Source: Roseobacter sp. (GTDB lineage Bacteria > Pseudomonadota > Alphaproteobacteria > Rhodobacterales > Rhodobacteraceae). Taken from it: a stretch of DNA of 64,000 nt. Positions 25,874 through 34,739 of the stretch are shown here, in pieces. Location: positions 1 to 64,000 of the forward strand of contig JAGXGZ010000056.1 of the NCBI GenBank assembly GCA_024636495.1. Direction: 5' to 3'. Positions within the stretch are counted from its first letter, which is position 1; each line of letters begins with the position of its first letter. Both the position numbers and the translations under genes were made by a program. A model generated the notes under the pieces. It was given only the letters and a program-made list of their open reading frames with translations, made no database searches and was not told the DNA's origin.

Positions 25874-27235
25874 ATGGGCAATCTTTCATTCAACACGCTC
25901 AAGGAAATGGCCGCCGCAGGCGAGATCGACACCGTGCTGGTCGCATTGGTCGATATGCAGGGCCGCCTAATGGGCAAACGTTTTCACGTCAGCAATTTCA
26001 TCGACCATTCCCATGCGGAAACCCATTGCTGCAATTATCTGTTGGCCACCGATCTGGTGATGTCCACGCCCGAGGGGTTTGCCTCGACCAGTTGGCAAAC
26101 CGGCTATGGCGACTATGTGCTGCGCCCTGATCTGTCGAATATGCGGCGGGTGCCGTGGCTGGAAAAAACAGTGCTGGTGTTGGGCGATGTGCTGGATCAC
26201 CACACTCACGAACCCGTGCCCCATTCGCCCCGCGCCATGTTGCAAAAACAAATCGCGCGTCTGGACGCTTTGGGCTTTGACGCGATGATGGCGACCGAGT
26301 TGGAGTTTTTCTTGTTCGAGGGCGATTACCGGACCCTTCAAAAAGAGAAATACGCCAACCTTGTGCCGTTGAACGGTCACAACGAAGATTATTGCCTGTT
26401 CCAGACCTCGAAAGAGGAGGCATTCCTGCGGCCCTTGCGCAACCATCTGGTTGCCGCTGGCGTCCCGATTGAATGCACCAAGGGCGAGGCTGAAACTGGC
26501 CAGCAAGAGCTGAACATTCGTTATGCCGATGCGCTTGCCTGTGCGGATAACCACACAATTTCCAAGCAGGCGGTCAAGGAAATCGCCTTTCAACAGGGGT
26601 TTTCCGCGTCGTTCCTGCCCAAGTGGGCGGCGGATAAGGTCGGATCGTCCAGCCACGTGCATATGTCGCTTTGGAAAGACGGTGTACCTGCGTTTTTCGA
26701 CAAGGATGCCAAGCTGGGGATGTCCGACCTGATGCGGCATTTCATGGTCGGGTTAATCACCTATGCGCCTGATATCACGTATTTTTTGGCCCCTTATATC
26801 AACAGCTACAAACGTTTCGCCAAAGGCACCTTTGCGCCCACAAAAACGGTTTGGTCTGTCGATAACCGCACCGCTGGCTTTCGCCTATGTGGTGATGGCA
26901 CCAAGGGCATTCGTGTTGAATGTCGCATTGGCGGGTCGGACCTGAACCCCTATCTGGCGCAGGCCGCATTGCTTGCGGCGGGCCTAAAGGGCATCGAGGA
27001 AAAACTGACCTTGCAAGAGCCGACGATGGGTGATGTCTACGAGGATGCAGGCGTCACGGAAATCCCCCGGACGTTGCGCGCTGCGACCGAAACCCTGCGC
27101 AATTCCGCGATGTTGCGCGCCGCACTTGGGGACGACGTCGTCGACCACTACACCCGCGCCGCCGAATGGGAGCAGGAAGAATACGACAAGGTCGTGACCG
27201 ATTGGGAAATCAACCGCGGATTTGAGCGAGCATAA
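25874..27235 (+). CDS. Glutamine-synthetase-family gamma-glutamyl ligase
   Basis: This 453-residue protein has both glutamine synthetase domains: an N-terminal beta-grasp (TVLVALVDMQGRLMGKRF) and the catalytic barrel with TELEFFLFE, GEAETGQQELNIRYADAL, SSHVHMSLW and GIRVECRIGGSDLNPYL. The metal and ATP residues look intact. Gene context points away from ammonia assimilation and toward ATP-dependent gamma-glutamylation of an amine, as in PuuA, IpuC or GMAS. The amine is unknown. The ATG chosen follows AAGGGA by about ten bases; an ATG seven codons earlier lacks such a site. The aldehyde dehydrogenase gene follows after three bases. Confidence 0.88.
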   Translation: MGNLSFNTLKEMAAAGEIDTVLVALVDMQGRLMGKRFHVSNFIDHSHAETHCCNYLLATDLVMSTPEGFASTSWQTGYGDYVLRPDLSNMRRVPWLEKTVLVLGDVLDHHTHEPVPHSPRAMLQKQIARLDALGFDAMMATELEFFLFEGDYRTLQKEKYANLVPLNGHNEDYCLFQTSKEEAFLRPLRNHLVAAGVPIECTKGEAETGQQELNIRYADALACADNHTISKQAVKEIAFQQGFSASFLPKWAADKVGSSSHVHMSLWKDGVPAFFDKDAKLGMSDLMRHFMVGLITYAPDITYFLAPYINSYKRFAKGTFAPTKTVWSVDNRTAGFRLCGDGTKGIRVECRIGGSDLNPYLAQAALLAAGLKGIEEKLTLQEPTMGDVYEDAGVTEIPRTLRAATETLRNSAMLRAALGDDVVDHYTRAAEWEQEEYDKVVTDWEINRGFERA

Positions 27236-27238
27236 GCA

Positions 27239-28615
27239 ATGACAAAGACCCTGAAATGTATCTCACCGATTGACGGATCGGTTTATCTGGAACGCCCTGT
27301 GCTATCGCTGGACGCTGCGCGCGAAGTGTGCGCGCGGTCCAAGGCAGCGCAGGCGGATTGGGCGGCACGCCCCTTGTCCGAGCGCATTGATCTGGTGCGC
27401 GCAGCCGTTGCCGAAGTGGGCAAAACCACGGACCGCATGGCCGTTGAACTGGCCCATCAAATGGGCCGCCCCGTGCGCTATGGCGGTGAATTTGGCGGCT
27501 TTAACGAGCGCGCCAGCTATATGGCCGATATCGCGGAACAGGCTCTGGCCCCGATGATCATCGAGGATAGCGAGAAAGCCACCCGCAAGATTACCCGCGA
27601 AGCGCGCGGCGTTGTGCTGGTGGTGGCCCCGTGGAACTATCCTTACATGACGGCAATCAACACGGTGGCACCAGCGCTGATCGCGGGCAATACCGTTGTG
27701 CTGAAACATGCGACGCAAACCTTGCAAGTGGGCGAACGTCTGGCCGAAGCGTTCCATGCCGCTGGCGTTCCTGATGACGTTTTCCAAAACGTGTTTCTGG
27801 ATCATGACACCACATCGACCCTGATTTCGGAACGCCATTTCGGCTTTGTCAATTTCACCGGCTCGGTCGGGGGCGGCAAGGCGATGGAGGTTGCGGCGGC
27901 TGGCACGTTCACGCCCGTTGCGACCGAACTCGGGGGCAAAGACCCAGGATATGTGCGCGCTGACGCCGATGTTGGCGCGGCGGTTGACGGGCTGATGGAT
28001 GGCGCGATGTTCAACGCGGGCCAATGTTGCTGTGGGATTGAACGGATATATGTCCACGAAAGCCTATATGATGCGTTTGTTGAAAAGGCCGTGACTTGGG
28101 TCAACGCTTTGACGCTTGGGAACCCGTTGAATCCGGAAACCACGATCGGCCCGATGGCCAACGTGCGCTTTGCCGCCGAAGTCCGCGCCCAGATCGCCGA
28201 AGCTGTGGCCGATGGTGCGACCGCGCTGATCAAACCCTTTGCCCAAGATGACGGTGCCGCCTATCTGACGCCGCAAATCCTGACGAATGTAACCCATAAA
28301 ATGCGCGTCATGCGCGACGAAAGTTTTGGCCCGGTGGTCGGCATCATGCCGGTCAAGGACGACGCCGAAGCGATTGCGCTGATGAATGATTGCCAGTTCG
28401 GTCTGACGGCAGCGATCTTTACCAAAGACGCGGATGCTGCCGATGCGATTGGCGCGCAGCTTGAAACCGGCACGGTGTTTATGAACCGGTGTGATTACCT
28501 TGATCCCGCGCTGTGCTGGACGGGTTGCAAGGACACCGGCCAAGGTGCCGGCCTGTCGGTTCTGGGCTTTCAGGCGCTGACGCGTCCCAAATCTTACCAC
28601 CTTAAAAAGGCGTGA
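27239..28615 (+). CDS. NAD(P)-dependent aldehyde dehydrogenase
   Basis: The 458-residue product has the ALDH signatures APWNYPYMTAINTVAPALIAGN (split over about residues 130-151), the glutamate in TELGGKDPGYV and the catalytic cysteine region NAGQCCCGIER (about residues 261-271). NFTGSVGGGK marks the cofactor-binding loop. The family oxidises aldehydes to acids. Within this gene set it would act on the aldehyde formed by the following alcohol dehydrogenase, possibly as a gamma-glutamyl derivative. Three adjacent cysteines at the active site are notable but occur in other ALDHs. Confidence 0.92.
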   Translation: MTKTLKCISPIDGSVYLERPVLSLDAAREVCARSKAAQADWAARPLSERIDLVRAAVAEVGKTTDRMAVELAHQMGRPVRYGGEFGGFNERASYMADIAEQALAPMIIEDSEKATRKITREARGVVLVVAPWNYPYMTAINTVAPALIAGNTVVLKHATQTLQVGERLAEAFHAAGVPDDVFQNVFLDHDTTSTLISERHFGFVNFTGSVGGGKAMEVAAAGTFTPVATELGGKDPGYVRADADVGAAVDGLMDGAMFNAGQCCCGIERIYVHESLYDAFVEKAVTWVNALTLGNPLNPETTIGPMANVRFAAEVRAQIAEAVADGATALIKPFAQDDGAAYLTPQILTNVTHKMRVMRDESFGPVVGIMPVKDDAEAIALMNDCQFGLTAAIFTKDADAADAIGAQLETGTVFMNRCDYLDPALCWTGCKDTGQGAGLSVLGFQALTRPKSYHLKKA

Positions 28616-28620
28616 TCCTC

Positions 28621-29766
28621 ATGGAGCTGAAAAACAACTGGTCCTACCCCACCGCCATGCGCTTTGGCGCGGGCCGCATTGCCGAGATCGGTCAGGCTTG
28701 TGTGGCCGCTGGCATCAAAAAGCCGCTGCTTGTCACCGACAAGGGACTTGCCAAAATGGAGATCACCACCAACACGCTTGATCTGCTTGAGGCTGCTGGC
28801 TTTGGTCGTGCGATGTTTTCCGAAGTGGATGCAAACCCGACCGAGATCAACCTTGAGGCGGGCCTTCAGGTCTACCGCGACGGGGGCCATGACGGGGTTA
28901 TCGCCTTTGGCGGCGGGTCCGGCCTTGATCTGGGCAAGATGGTCGCGTTCATGGCGGGCCAAACGCGCCCTGTGTGGGATTACGAGGATGTAGGCGATTG
29001 GTGGACCCGCGCCGATGCGGATGCTATCGCACCCATCATCGCGGTGCCGACAACGGCAGGCACCGGATCAGAAGTGGGCCGCGCGTCGGTGCTGACCAAT
29101 TCGCTGACCCATGTGAAAAAGATCATCTTTCACCCCAAAGTACTGCCAACGGTGGTGATTTGTGACCCTGAACTGACGGTTGGCATGCCCAAGCATATCA
29201 CCGCAGGCACGGGCCTTGATGCTTTTGCGCATTGCGTCGAGGCGTTTTCCAGCCCGTTTTATCATCCGATGTCCCAAGGCATTGCGCTGGAAGGCATGCG
29301 GTTGGTCATCGATTATCTGCCCCGCGCCTATGCGGACGGCACCGACATCGAGGCGCGCGCGCAGATGATGTCGGCGGCCGCCATGGGGGCGACGGCGTTT
29401 CAAAAAGGTCTGGGTGCAATCCACGCGATGAGCCACCCGATAGGGGCGGTTTTCAACACACATCACGGCACCACCAACGCCGTCTGTATGCCTGCGGTTC
29501 TGGACCTGAACGAAGCGATGATCCGCGAACGGTTTGACCGCGCGGCAGGGTATTTGCGCATCGATGGTGGCTATGACGGTTTCCGCAGCTTTGTGCAGGA
29601 TTTCAATGACAGCTTTGCCATTCCACGCAAGCTGTCCGACATGGGCGTGACAGCCGACCGGATGGACGATCTGGTTGCCATGGCGCTGGAGGATCCATCT
29701 TGCGGGGGCAACCCTGTCAAGCTGACGTCGGATAACCTGCGCAAGCTGTTCGAGGCGACGATTTAA
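28621..29766 (+). CDS. Iron-containing alcohol dehydrogenase
   Basis: This 381-residue group III (Fe-ADH) protein has the NAD-binding GVIAFGGGSGLDLGKM, PTTAGTGSEVGRASV, and the metal ligands within DAFAHCVEAF and GAIHAMSHPIGAVFNTHHG. It should reversibly oxidise a primary alcohol with NAD(P). I used the ATG giving MELKNNWSYPTAMRFG, the usual family start; a GTG three codons earlier overlaps the upstream stop. It is the last gene of the plus-strand catabolic set and is followed by two hairpins. Confidence 0.92.
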   Translation: MELKNNWSYPTAMRFGAGRIAEIGQACVAAGIKKPLLVTDKGLAKMEITTNTLDLLEAAGFGRAMFSEVDANPTEINLEAGLQVYRDGGHDGVIAFGGGSGLDLGKMVAFMAGQTRPVWDYEDVGDWWTRADADAIAPIIAVPTTAGTGSEVGRASVLTNSLTHVKKIIFHPKVLPTVVICDPELTVGMPKHITAGTGLDAFAHCVEAFSSPFYHPMSQGIALEGMRLVIDYLPRAYADGTDIEARAQMMSAAAMGATAFQKGLGAIHAMSHPIGAVFNTHHGTTNAVCMPAVLDLNEAMIRERFDRAAGYLRIDGGYDGFRSFVQDFNDSFAIPRKLSDMGVTADRMDDLVAMALEDPSCGGNPVKLTSDNLRKLFEATI

Positions 29767-29788
29767 GCTGATCGTCTGAATAAAAGGT

Positions 29789-29816
29789 GTCCCGGCAAAG
29801 CTTCCTTTGCCGGGAC
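29789..29816. terminator. Terminator hairpin between the alcohol dehydrogenase and degP-like genes
   Basis: A perfect 12-bp stem (GTCCCGGCAAAG and its complement) closes on a CTTC tetraloop. On the minus strand it is followed by ACCTTTTATTC, which makes it a good terminator for the protease gene. On the plus strand it begins 22 bases after the alcohol dehydrogenase stop and may work there too. Confidence 0.75.
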
Positions 29817-29882
29817 GGTTAGACCACACTGCAACTGAGTGGACTACCTTTGACAGGTTGAGGAACCCGCCAAAGCTTTGGA

Positions 29883-29911
29883 CCGGCGGCGGCCAGAAAC
29901 TGGGCCGCCGG
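29883..29911. terminator. Second hairpin at the convergent junction
   Basis: An eight-base stem CCGGCGGC/GCCGCCGG lies nine bases beyond the protease stop. On the plus strand it is followed by AATTTCGTTTT, fitting termination of plus-strand transcripts that read past the first hairpin. Confidence 0.55.
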
Positions 29912-29920
29912 AATTTCGTT

Positions 29921-31033
29921 TTAGGCGTCGGCCGGTTTCAATGTCCCGATTGTGACAGCGCGGGTCACTTCCTGCCCCTTGTGCAAGACAACCACATCGG
30001 CGGTTGCATCTGGGTCGGTGTCGGCCACTGCGCGGGTCAGATCGCGCAGCTCTTCAATCGCTGTCCCATTGAAAGACAGAATGATGTCACCTTTCACCAA
30101 ACCTGCTTTCTTGGCGGGGCTATCGTCGCCGACGGCTTCGATCACAGCGCCTTTTGGTGTGCCATACCCAAGCACTTCGGCGACTTCCTGGGTCATCGGG
30201 CGAATTTGAACGCCCAGCCAACCGCGTGTGATTGTGCCATCATCCGCTAGATCAGCGACGATGTTTTGAACCAGATCGGAGGGCACTGAGAACCCAATGC
30301 CGACTGATCCACCGCCAGGCGACAGAATGGCAGTGTTCACGCCGATAACTTCACCCGCATTGTTAAACAGCGGGCCACCCGAGTTGCCCCGGTTAATCGC
30401 AGCGTCGGTCTGGATGAAGTCATCATAGGGGCCGGAGTTGATATTGCGCGATTTGGCTGAAACGATACCCGTTGTGACGGTGCCGCCCAAACCAAATGGG
30501 TTGCCCATTGCGACAACTTCGTCGCCTACACGCATTGCATCAGACGATCCGAAGGTCACGGCAGGCAGATCTACGTCGGCTTTGATTTTCAGCAATGCGA
30601 TGTCGGTCATCGGGTCGCTACCGACGACTGTCGCTTCAAATTCGCGACCATCTGACAGTTTGACCGTCACTTTGTCTGCGCCTTCAACCACGTGGTTGTT
30701 GGTTACGATTTGTCCGTCCTTAGAGATGATGAAACCTGATCCCAAACCCTGAACAGGCTGCGCTTTTGTTTCTGGCATCATCTGTTCAAAACGCTTGCGC
30801 AACTCTTCCGGCATACCTTCGGGCATCTCCATTTCGGGACCTGCTGCTGCAGATTTACCGGTCACTTCGATAAACACGACGGAAGGAGAGATGGTTTCGA
30901 CCAGATCGGCATACCCGCCAGCGGGGACGGCCAATGCAGTTGTCGGTGAAATGGCCACTAACGATGTGGTGGCCAATGCTGCTGCAAGTACCAAAGGCAT
31001 CGCGCGGCGGGGGCATTTAAAAAAGGGTGTCAT
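29921..31033 (-). CDS. DegP/DegS-like trypsin-type serine protease with one PDZ domain
   Basis: The 370-residue product has a signal peptide or anchor (about residues 12-35), a protease domain with the triad His (TNNHVVEG), Asp (TDIALLK) and Ser (GNSGGPL), and one PDZ domain (about residues 260-355). A second PDZ, present in classical DegP/MucD, is missing, so it is closer in layout to DegS or HhoB. It should degrade or sense misfolded periplasmic proteins. An AAGGAAG ribosome-binding site precedes the start. It is divergent from a two-component system, which may control it. Confidence 0.92.
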   Translation of the reverse strand: MTPFFKCPRRAMPLVLAAALATTSLVAISPTTALAVPAGGYADLVETISPSVVFIEVTGKSAAAGPEMEMPEGMPEELRKRFEQMMPETKAQPVQGLGSGFIISKDGQIVTNNHVVEGADKVTVKLSDGREFEATVVGSDPMTDIALLKIKADVDLPAVTFGSSDAMRVGDEVVAMGNPFGLGGTVTTGIVSAKSRNINSGPYDDFIQTDAAINRGNSGGPLFNNAGEVIGVNTAILSPGGGSVGIGFSVPSDLVQNIVADLADDGTITRGWLGVQIRPMTQEVAEVLGYGTPKGAVIEAVGDDSPAKKAGLVKGDIILSFNGTAIEELRDLTRAVADTDPDATADVVVLHKGQEVTRAVTIGTLKPADA

Positions 31034-31191
31034 ATGTGCTTCCTTGCATCATCCGTTATGACACCCAAATGGCAGTCAGTTCTTACAGAGCGTTTTTGTG
31101 GGCTATACAAATATGTTAGATTGCAATGCACTGCTGCCAGACGCCCCTAAATGAGGTATCGCCAAGGGGTATTTGGAACGGAATTGATGAA

Positions 31192-31863
31192 ATGAAGCTG
31201 CTTGTTGTAGAAGATGACGCCACCACGGGCACCTATATTGCACGCGGATTGCGCGAAGAGGGGCATACCGTTGATCTGGTGGCCCAAGGTCGCGAAGGGC
31301 TGATTCAAGCCACAGCCGGAAGTTACGACGTGCTGATTGTGGACCGCATGCTGCCCGAGGTCGATGGGCTGACGCTGGTCAAGACCCTGCGCGGGGCGGG
31401 CAATACAACGCCTGTCTTGTTTCTAACGGCGATGGGCAGCGTCGATGACCGTATCAGTGGGCTGAATGCGGGGGGGGATGATTATCTGGTAAAACCTTTT
31501 GCGTTCGGCGAATTGTCTGCGCGTGTGGCAGCGCTTGCGCGGCGCCCGCAAGCGCTGGAACAGGAAACGGTTCTACGGGCTGGTGATCTTGAGATGCATC
31601 TAATCACCCGCAAGGTGACGCGCGCAGGGCAGGAAATTGATTTGCTGCCGCGCGAATTTGCGCTGCTGGAACACCTGCTGCGGCGCAAGGGCAGGGTGCA
31701 GACCCGCACCATGTTGCTCGAGGCCGTGTGGGACATCAGCTTTGATCCGATGACCAATGTCGTTGAAACCCATATCAGCCGCTTGCGGGCCAAGGTCGAC
31801 AAGCCGTTCGAGCGTGAATTGATCCAGACCGTGCGCGGTGCCGGATACAGGATCGATGGATGA
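31192..31863 (+). CDS. OmpR/PhoP-family response regulator
   Basis: The 223-residue product has a receiver domain (acidic pair in LVVEDDA, phosphoacceptor Asp in LIVDRMLP, conserved lysine in YLVKPFAFGEL). A C-terminal winged helix follows with LLPREFALLEHLLRRKGRVQ and VVETHISRLRAKVDK. The start is set at MKLLVVEDD; a frame 22 codons longer has no family support. It overlaps the kinase gene (ATGA). Divergent placement from the DegP-like protease suggests envelope stress as a possible signal. Confidence 0.92.
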   Translation: MKLLVVEDDATTGTYIARGLREEGHTVDLVAQGREGLIQATAGSYDVLIVDRMLPEVDGLTLVKTLRGAGNTTPVLFLTAMGSVDDRISGLNAGGDDYLVKPFAFGELSARVAALARRPQALEQETVLRAGDLEMHLITRKVTRAGQEIDLLPREFALLEHLLRRKGRVQTRTMLLEAVWDISFDPMTNVVETHISRLRAKVDKPFERELIQTVRGAGYRIDG

Positions 31864-33203
31864 GCGACCGCATTCGACAGGTGTGGCGCTCGATGCCAGT
31901 GCGGTTGGCGCTTTTGCTGGTGCTGCTGTTTTCGGTCGTCAGCCTTTTAAGTCTTGCGGCCAGTTATGCAGTAACCAAAAACTCGTTTGAAACGGCGATC
32001 CGCGCCGATTTGCAACAGGACATGGCCGGGTTTCGGGCCGCGCCGAATTTTCGCGCTGTGGCGCTTTTGGTGGAAGCTGAATCGCGCCAGACCGATCCGG
32101 ACCGGGTGATCATCAGTTATATCACGCAAGGCGGTCAGGTCTACGGGAACGGTGCGATTGCGCGCGACGATGAAGGCTATCATATTGTATCTCTGGCCGA
32201 AGAACGCAGCAAATACGAGGGGGATTATCTGTCCCTGACGACAAGGCTTTATGGTGGGCAGCTGACCGTCGCGCGCAGCCTTGCGCAGATCGAAGCGCTG
32301 CGCACCGTGTTCTTGAACATCCTTTTGATCAGCCTGTTGCCGACCGTGCTGGTCGCCCTTTCGGGGGGCCTGTATCTTGCGCGGCGCAGCAAGCGCCACG
32401 TCGAAGTGATTGGCGGCACGCTGGATGATCTGACCAACGGCGATCTGTCAGCGCGGGTCAGTTTGGGCCCACGTTGGGCTGATGATCTGCTACGCATCGG
32501 GGCCAAGGTGAACCAGATGGCGCGCGCGCAAGAGGCACAAACCCAGATGTTACGGCAGGTATCATCGGACATTGCGCATGACCTCAAGACACCGATCCAG
32601 CGCGTTGCGGTGCATCTGGATGATCTGGCACGCACGGTGCCTGCGGCATCAGACGAAGGCGCATTGCTGGGCAAGGCACAAGAGGAAGTCACCGGGATCG
32701 CGTCGGTTTTTCAGTCGCTATTGCAGATTGCATCAGTTGAATCAGGATCGCCCAAAGCGCATTTCAAACCGGTTGATTTAAACCTGCTGTGCCAGACCAT
32801 GACCGAAGTCTACGATCCAGCCGCCGCTGCCAATGGCCAGACCCTGATCTGCGAAGTGCCCGCCGAGCAGGTGCAGGTGATGGGGGACAAGAACCTGTTG
32901 GGTCAGGTGCTGGCCAATTTGATCGAAAACGCCATGCGCCATACGCCAAAAGGCAGCCAGATCACGGTCAGCCTTGCGAAAGACGCGCGCCGCGCCGTGC
33001 TTGAGGTGGCAGATAATGGTCCGGGCATCCCCAAGGGCGAACACGAGAACGTCCTGCGCAGGCTTTACCGACTGGATGCCAGCCGCCACACGCCGGGCAA
33101 CGGGCTGGGGTTGAGCCTTGTCGAGGGGGTCGTGAAGCTGCACGGAGGGACTATGACATTGATCGATAACGCGCCTGGGCTTAAGGTCAGCATCAGTATC
33201 TAG
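31860..33203 (+). CDS. Sensor histidine kinase paired with the preceding response regulator
   Basis: This 447-residue membrane kinase has a first membrane segment at about residues 14-36, a periplasmic domain of about 105 residues, a second segment at about residues 145-167 and a HAMP linker. The phosphoacceptor is in SDIAHDLKTPIQRV, and the ATPase domain shows NLIENAMRHTP, DNGPGIP and GNGLGLSLVEG. Together with the regulator it forms a complete EnvZ/OmpR-type pair. The cytochrome bd genes follow after 110 bases. Confidence 0.92.
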   Translation: MSDRIRQVWRSMPVRLALLLVLLFSVVSLLSLAASYAVTKNSFETAIRADLQQDMAGFRAAPNFRAVALLVEAESRQTDPDRVIISYITQGGQVYGNGAIARDDEGYHIVSLAEERSKYEGDYLSLTTRLYGGQLTVARSLAQIEALRTVFLNILLISLLPTVLVALSGGLYLARRSKRHVEVIGGTLDDLTNGDLSARVSLGPRWADDLLRIGAKVNQMARAQEAQTQMLRQVSSDIAHDLKTPIQRVAVHLDDLARTVPAASDEGALLGKAQEEVTGIASVFQSLLQIASVESGSPKAHFKPVDLNLLCQTMTEVYDPAAAANGQTLICEVPAEQVQVMGDKNLLGQVLANLIENAMRHTPKGSQITVSLAKDARRAVLEVADNGPGIPKGEHENVLRRLYRLDASRHTPGNGLGLSLVEGVVKLHGGTMTLIDNAPGLKVSISI

Positions 33204-33268
33204 GGCACATCCTGCTGCGTCGATTTGTTCGTGTGACATCCCCCGCGCAGAGGACTAGTTGCACGATA

Positions 33269-33296
33269 TGGCCGCAAAGATTAGGTTTTGTGGCCA
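33269..33296. promoter_or_regulatory. Inverted repeat in the cydA leader
   Basis: TGGCCGCAAA, eight bases, TTTGTGGCCA: nine of ten positions pair and the tenth forms a G-U pair in RNA. It ends 17 bases before the cydA ATG, just upstream of the AAGAGG ribosome-binding site. It may be an operator, an attenuating hairpin or the terminator of the kinase gene; sequence alone does not separate these. Confidence 0.45.
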
Positions 33297-33313
33297 CAAC
33301 CAAGAGGTTTGAC

Positions 33314-34729
33314 ATGTTTGATGGTTTTTCCGCTGAAATTCTGGCGCGGGTACAATTCGCTTTCACCGTTTCGTTTCACATCATTTTTCCGGCGTTTTCG
33401 ATCGGCTTGGCAAGTTTTCTGGCCGTTCTGAACGCGCTTTGGCTGTGGACCAAGGATGAAACCTATCAGATATTGTTTAACTACTGGAAAAAGATATTTG
33501 CGGTCGCCTTTGGCATGGGGGTCGTGTCGGGCATCGTGATGTCCTATCAGTTTGGCACCAACTGGTCGGTTTTCTCGGACAAGGCAGGGCCGGTGATCGG
33601 GCCGCTGATGGCCTATGAGGTCCTGTCGGCATTCTTTCTTGAGGCCGGTTTTTTGGGGATCATGCTGTTTGGTTTGAAACGCGTGGGTCCGGGCCTGCAC
33701 ATGTTTGCCACAGGTATGGTCGCCTTTGGCACCTTGCTTTCGGCGACTTGGATTTTGTCGGTAAACAGCTGGATGCAGACACCTGCGGGCTTCGGCATCA
33801 ACGAGGTTGGCCAATATATTCCGCTTGATTGGTGGAAAATCGTCTTTAACCCGTCCTTCCCTTACCGTTTGTTGCACATGGTGCTGGCTGCCTATCTGAC
33901 GACGGCTTTGGTGGTGGGGGCCGTTGGCGCGTGGCATCTTTTGAAAGATAACCGCGGGCCTGCATCGCGGCGCATGTTTTCGATGGCGATGTGGATGTTG
34001 ATCTTTGTCACGCCGTTGCAAATCGCGGCGGGGGATTTCCATGGCATTAACACGCTGGAACACCAGCCCGCCAAAGTTATGGCCATGGAGGGGCATTACG
34101 ACAGCCACCCTGACGGCGCTCCGCTGATCCTGTTCGGTATACCCAACCCTGCGGAGAAGCGGATCGATTATGCGATCGAGATTCCCAAGCTCTCTTCCTT
34201 GATCCTCAAGCACGACCTGAACGCGCCATTGGATGGCTTGGACACAATCCCCGACGAAGATGAACCGCCCGTGGCAATCGTATTCTTTTCCTTCCGTGTG
34301 ATGGTGGGGCTGGGCTTTGCTATGCTGGGGCTTGGCCTATGGGGGGCAATCGCGCGCTGGCGTGGTAAACTGCATACCTCCCCCATGTTGCACCGTGCCG
34401 CAATCGTGATGGGCCCGATGGGTTTCGTCGCGGTGTTGGCCGGGTGGGTCACAACCGAAGTCGGGCGCCAGCCATTTACGATCTACGGCCTGCTGCGCAC
34501 ATCAGACAGTCTGGCCCCGGTCAGCGCCCCTGCTGTGGCTGCATCGTTGACAGCGTTTATCATTGTATATTTCTTTGTTTTCGGGGCAGGGGTCTATTAC
34601 ATTTTGCGGCTTATGAAGAAACGGCCGCAGGTCGGATCTGTCGGCGAAATGGATGATGGGCCGATCCGCTCAGCCGGAACCACCCAGATCGCGCAGAAAG
34701 GCCCCAAGGGCCTGAAGCCGGCGGAATAG
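33314..34729 (+). CDS. cydA: Cytochrome bd-type (CioA) quinol oxidase subunit I
   Basis: The 471-residue product has the subunit I landmarks: the N-terminal VSFHIIFPAFSIGLASF with the heme ligand histidine, the second heme histidine in LLHMVLAAYLTTA, and GWVTTEVGRQPFTIYGLLRT near the third heme site. The quinol loop is short, as in the cyanide-insensitive CioA group. It oxidises ubiquinol and reduces oxygen to water without proton pumping. The start giving MFDGFSAEIL has AAGAGG six bases upstream; a longer frame lacks support. CydB follows after ten bases. Confidence 0.94.
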   Translation: MFDGFSAEILARVQFAFTVSFHIIFPAFSIGLASFLAVLNALWLWTKDETYQILFNYWKKIFAVAFGMGVVSGIVMSYQFGTNWSVFSDKAGPVIGPLMAYEVLSAFFLEAGFLGIMLFGLKRVGPGLHMFATGMVAFGTLLSATWILSVNSWMQTPAGFGINEVGQYIPLDWWKIVFNPSFPYRLLHMVLAAYLTTALVVGAVGAWHLLKDNRGPASRRMFSMAMWMLIFVTPLQIAAGDFHGINTLEHQPAKVMAMEGHYDSHPDGAPLILFGIPNPAEKRIDYAIEIPKLSSLILKHDLNAPLDGLDTIPDEDEPPVAIVFFSFRVMVGLGFAMLGLGLWGAIARWRGKLHTSPMLHRAAIVMGPMGFVAVLAGWVTTEVGRQPFTIYGLLRTSDSLAPVSAPAVAASLTAFIIVYFFVFGAGVYYILRLMKKRPQVGSVGEMDDGPIRSAGTTQIAQKGPKGLKPAE

Positions 34730-34739
34730 GATAGACATC

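Noticed and set aside
25054-25977. 307-codon open frame antisense to the second dctP
   Set aside because: It covers a clear DctP gene and the start of the ligase gene, has an Arg-rich shadow composition and no recognisable domain.
25874-27235. Housekeeping glutamine synthetase GlnA
   Set aside because: Gene context is catabolic, no glnB is adjacent, and the N-terminal sequence resembles gamma-glutamyl ligases more than GlnA.
33281-34213. 310-codon open frame antisense to cydA
   Set aside because: It lies wholly within a confident gene on the other strand, is very rich in Arg, His and Gln as expected for a GC-rich shadow frame, and has no ribosome-binding site.
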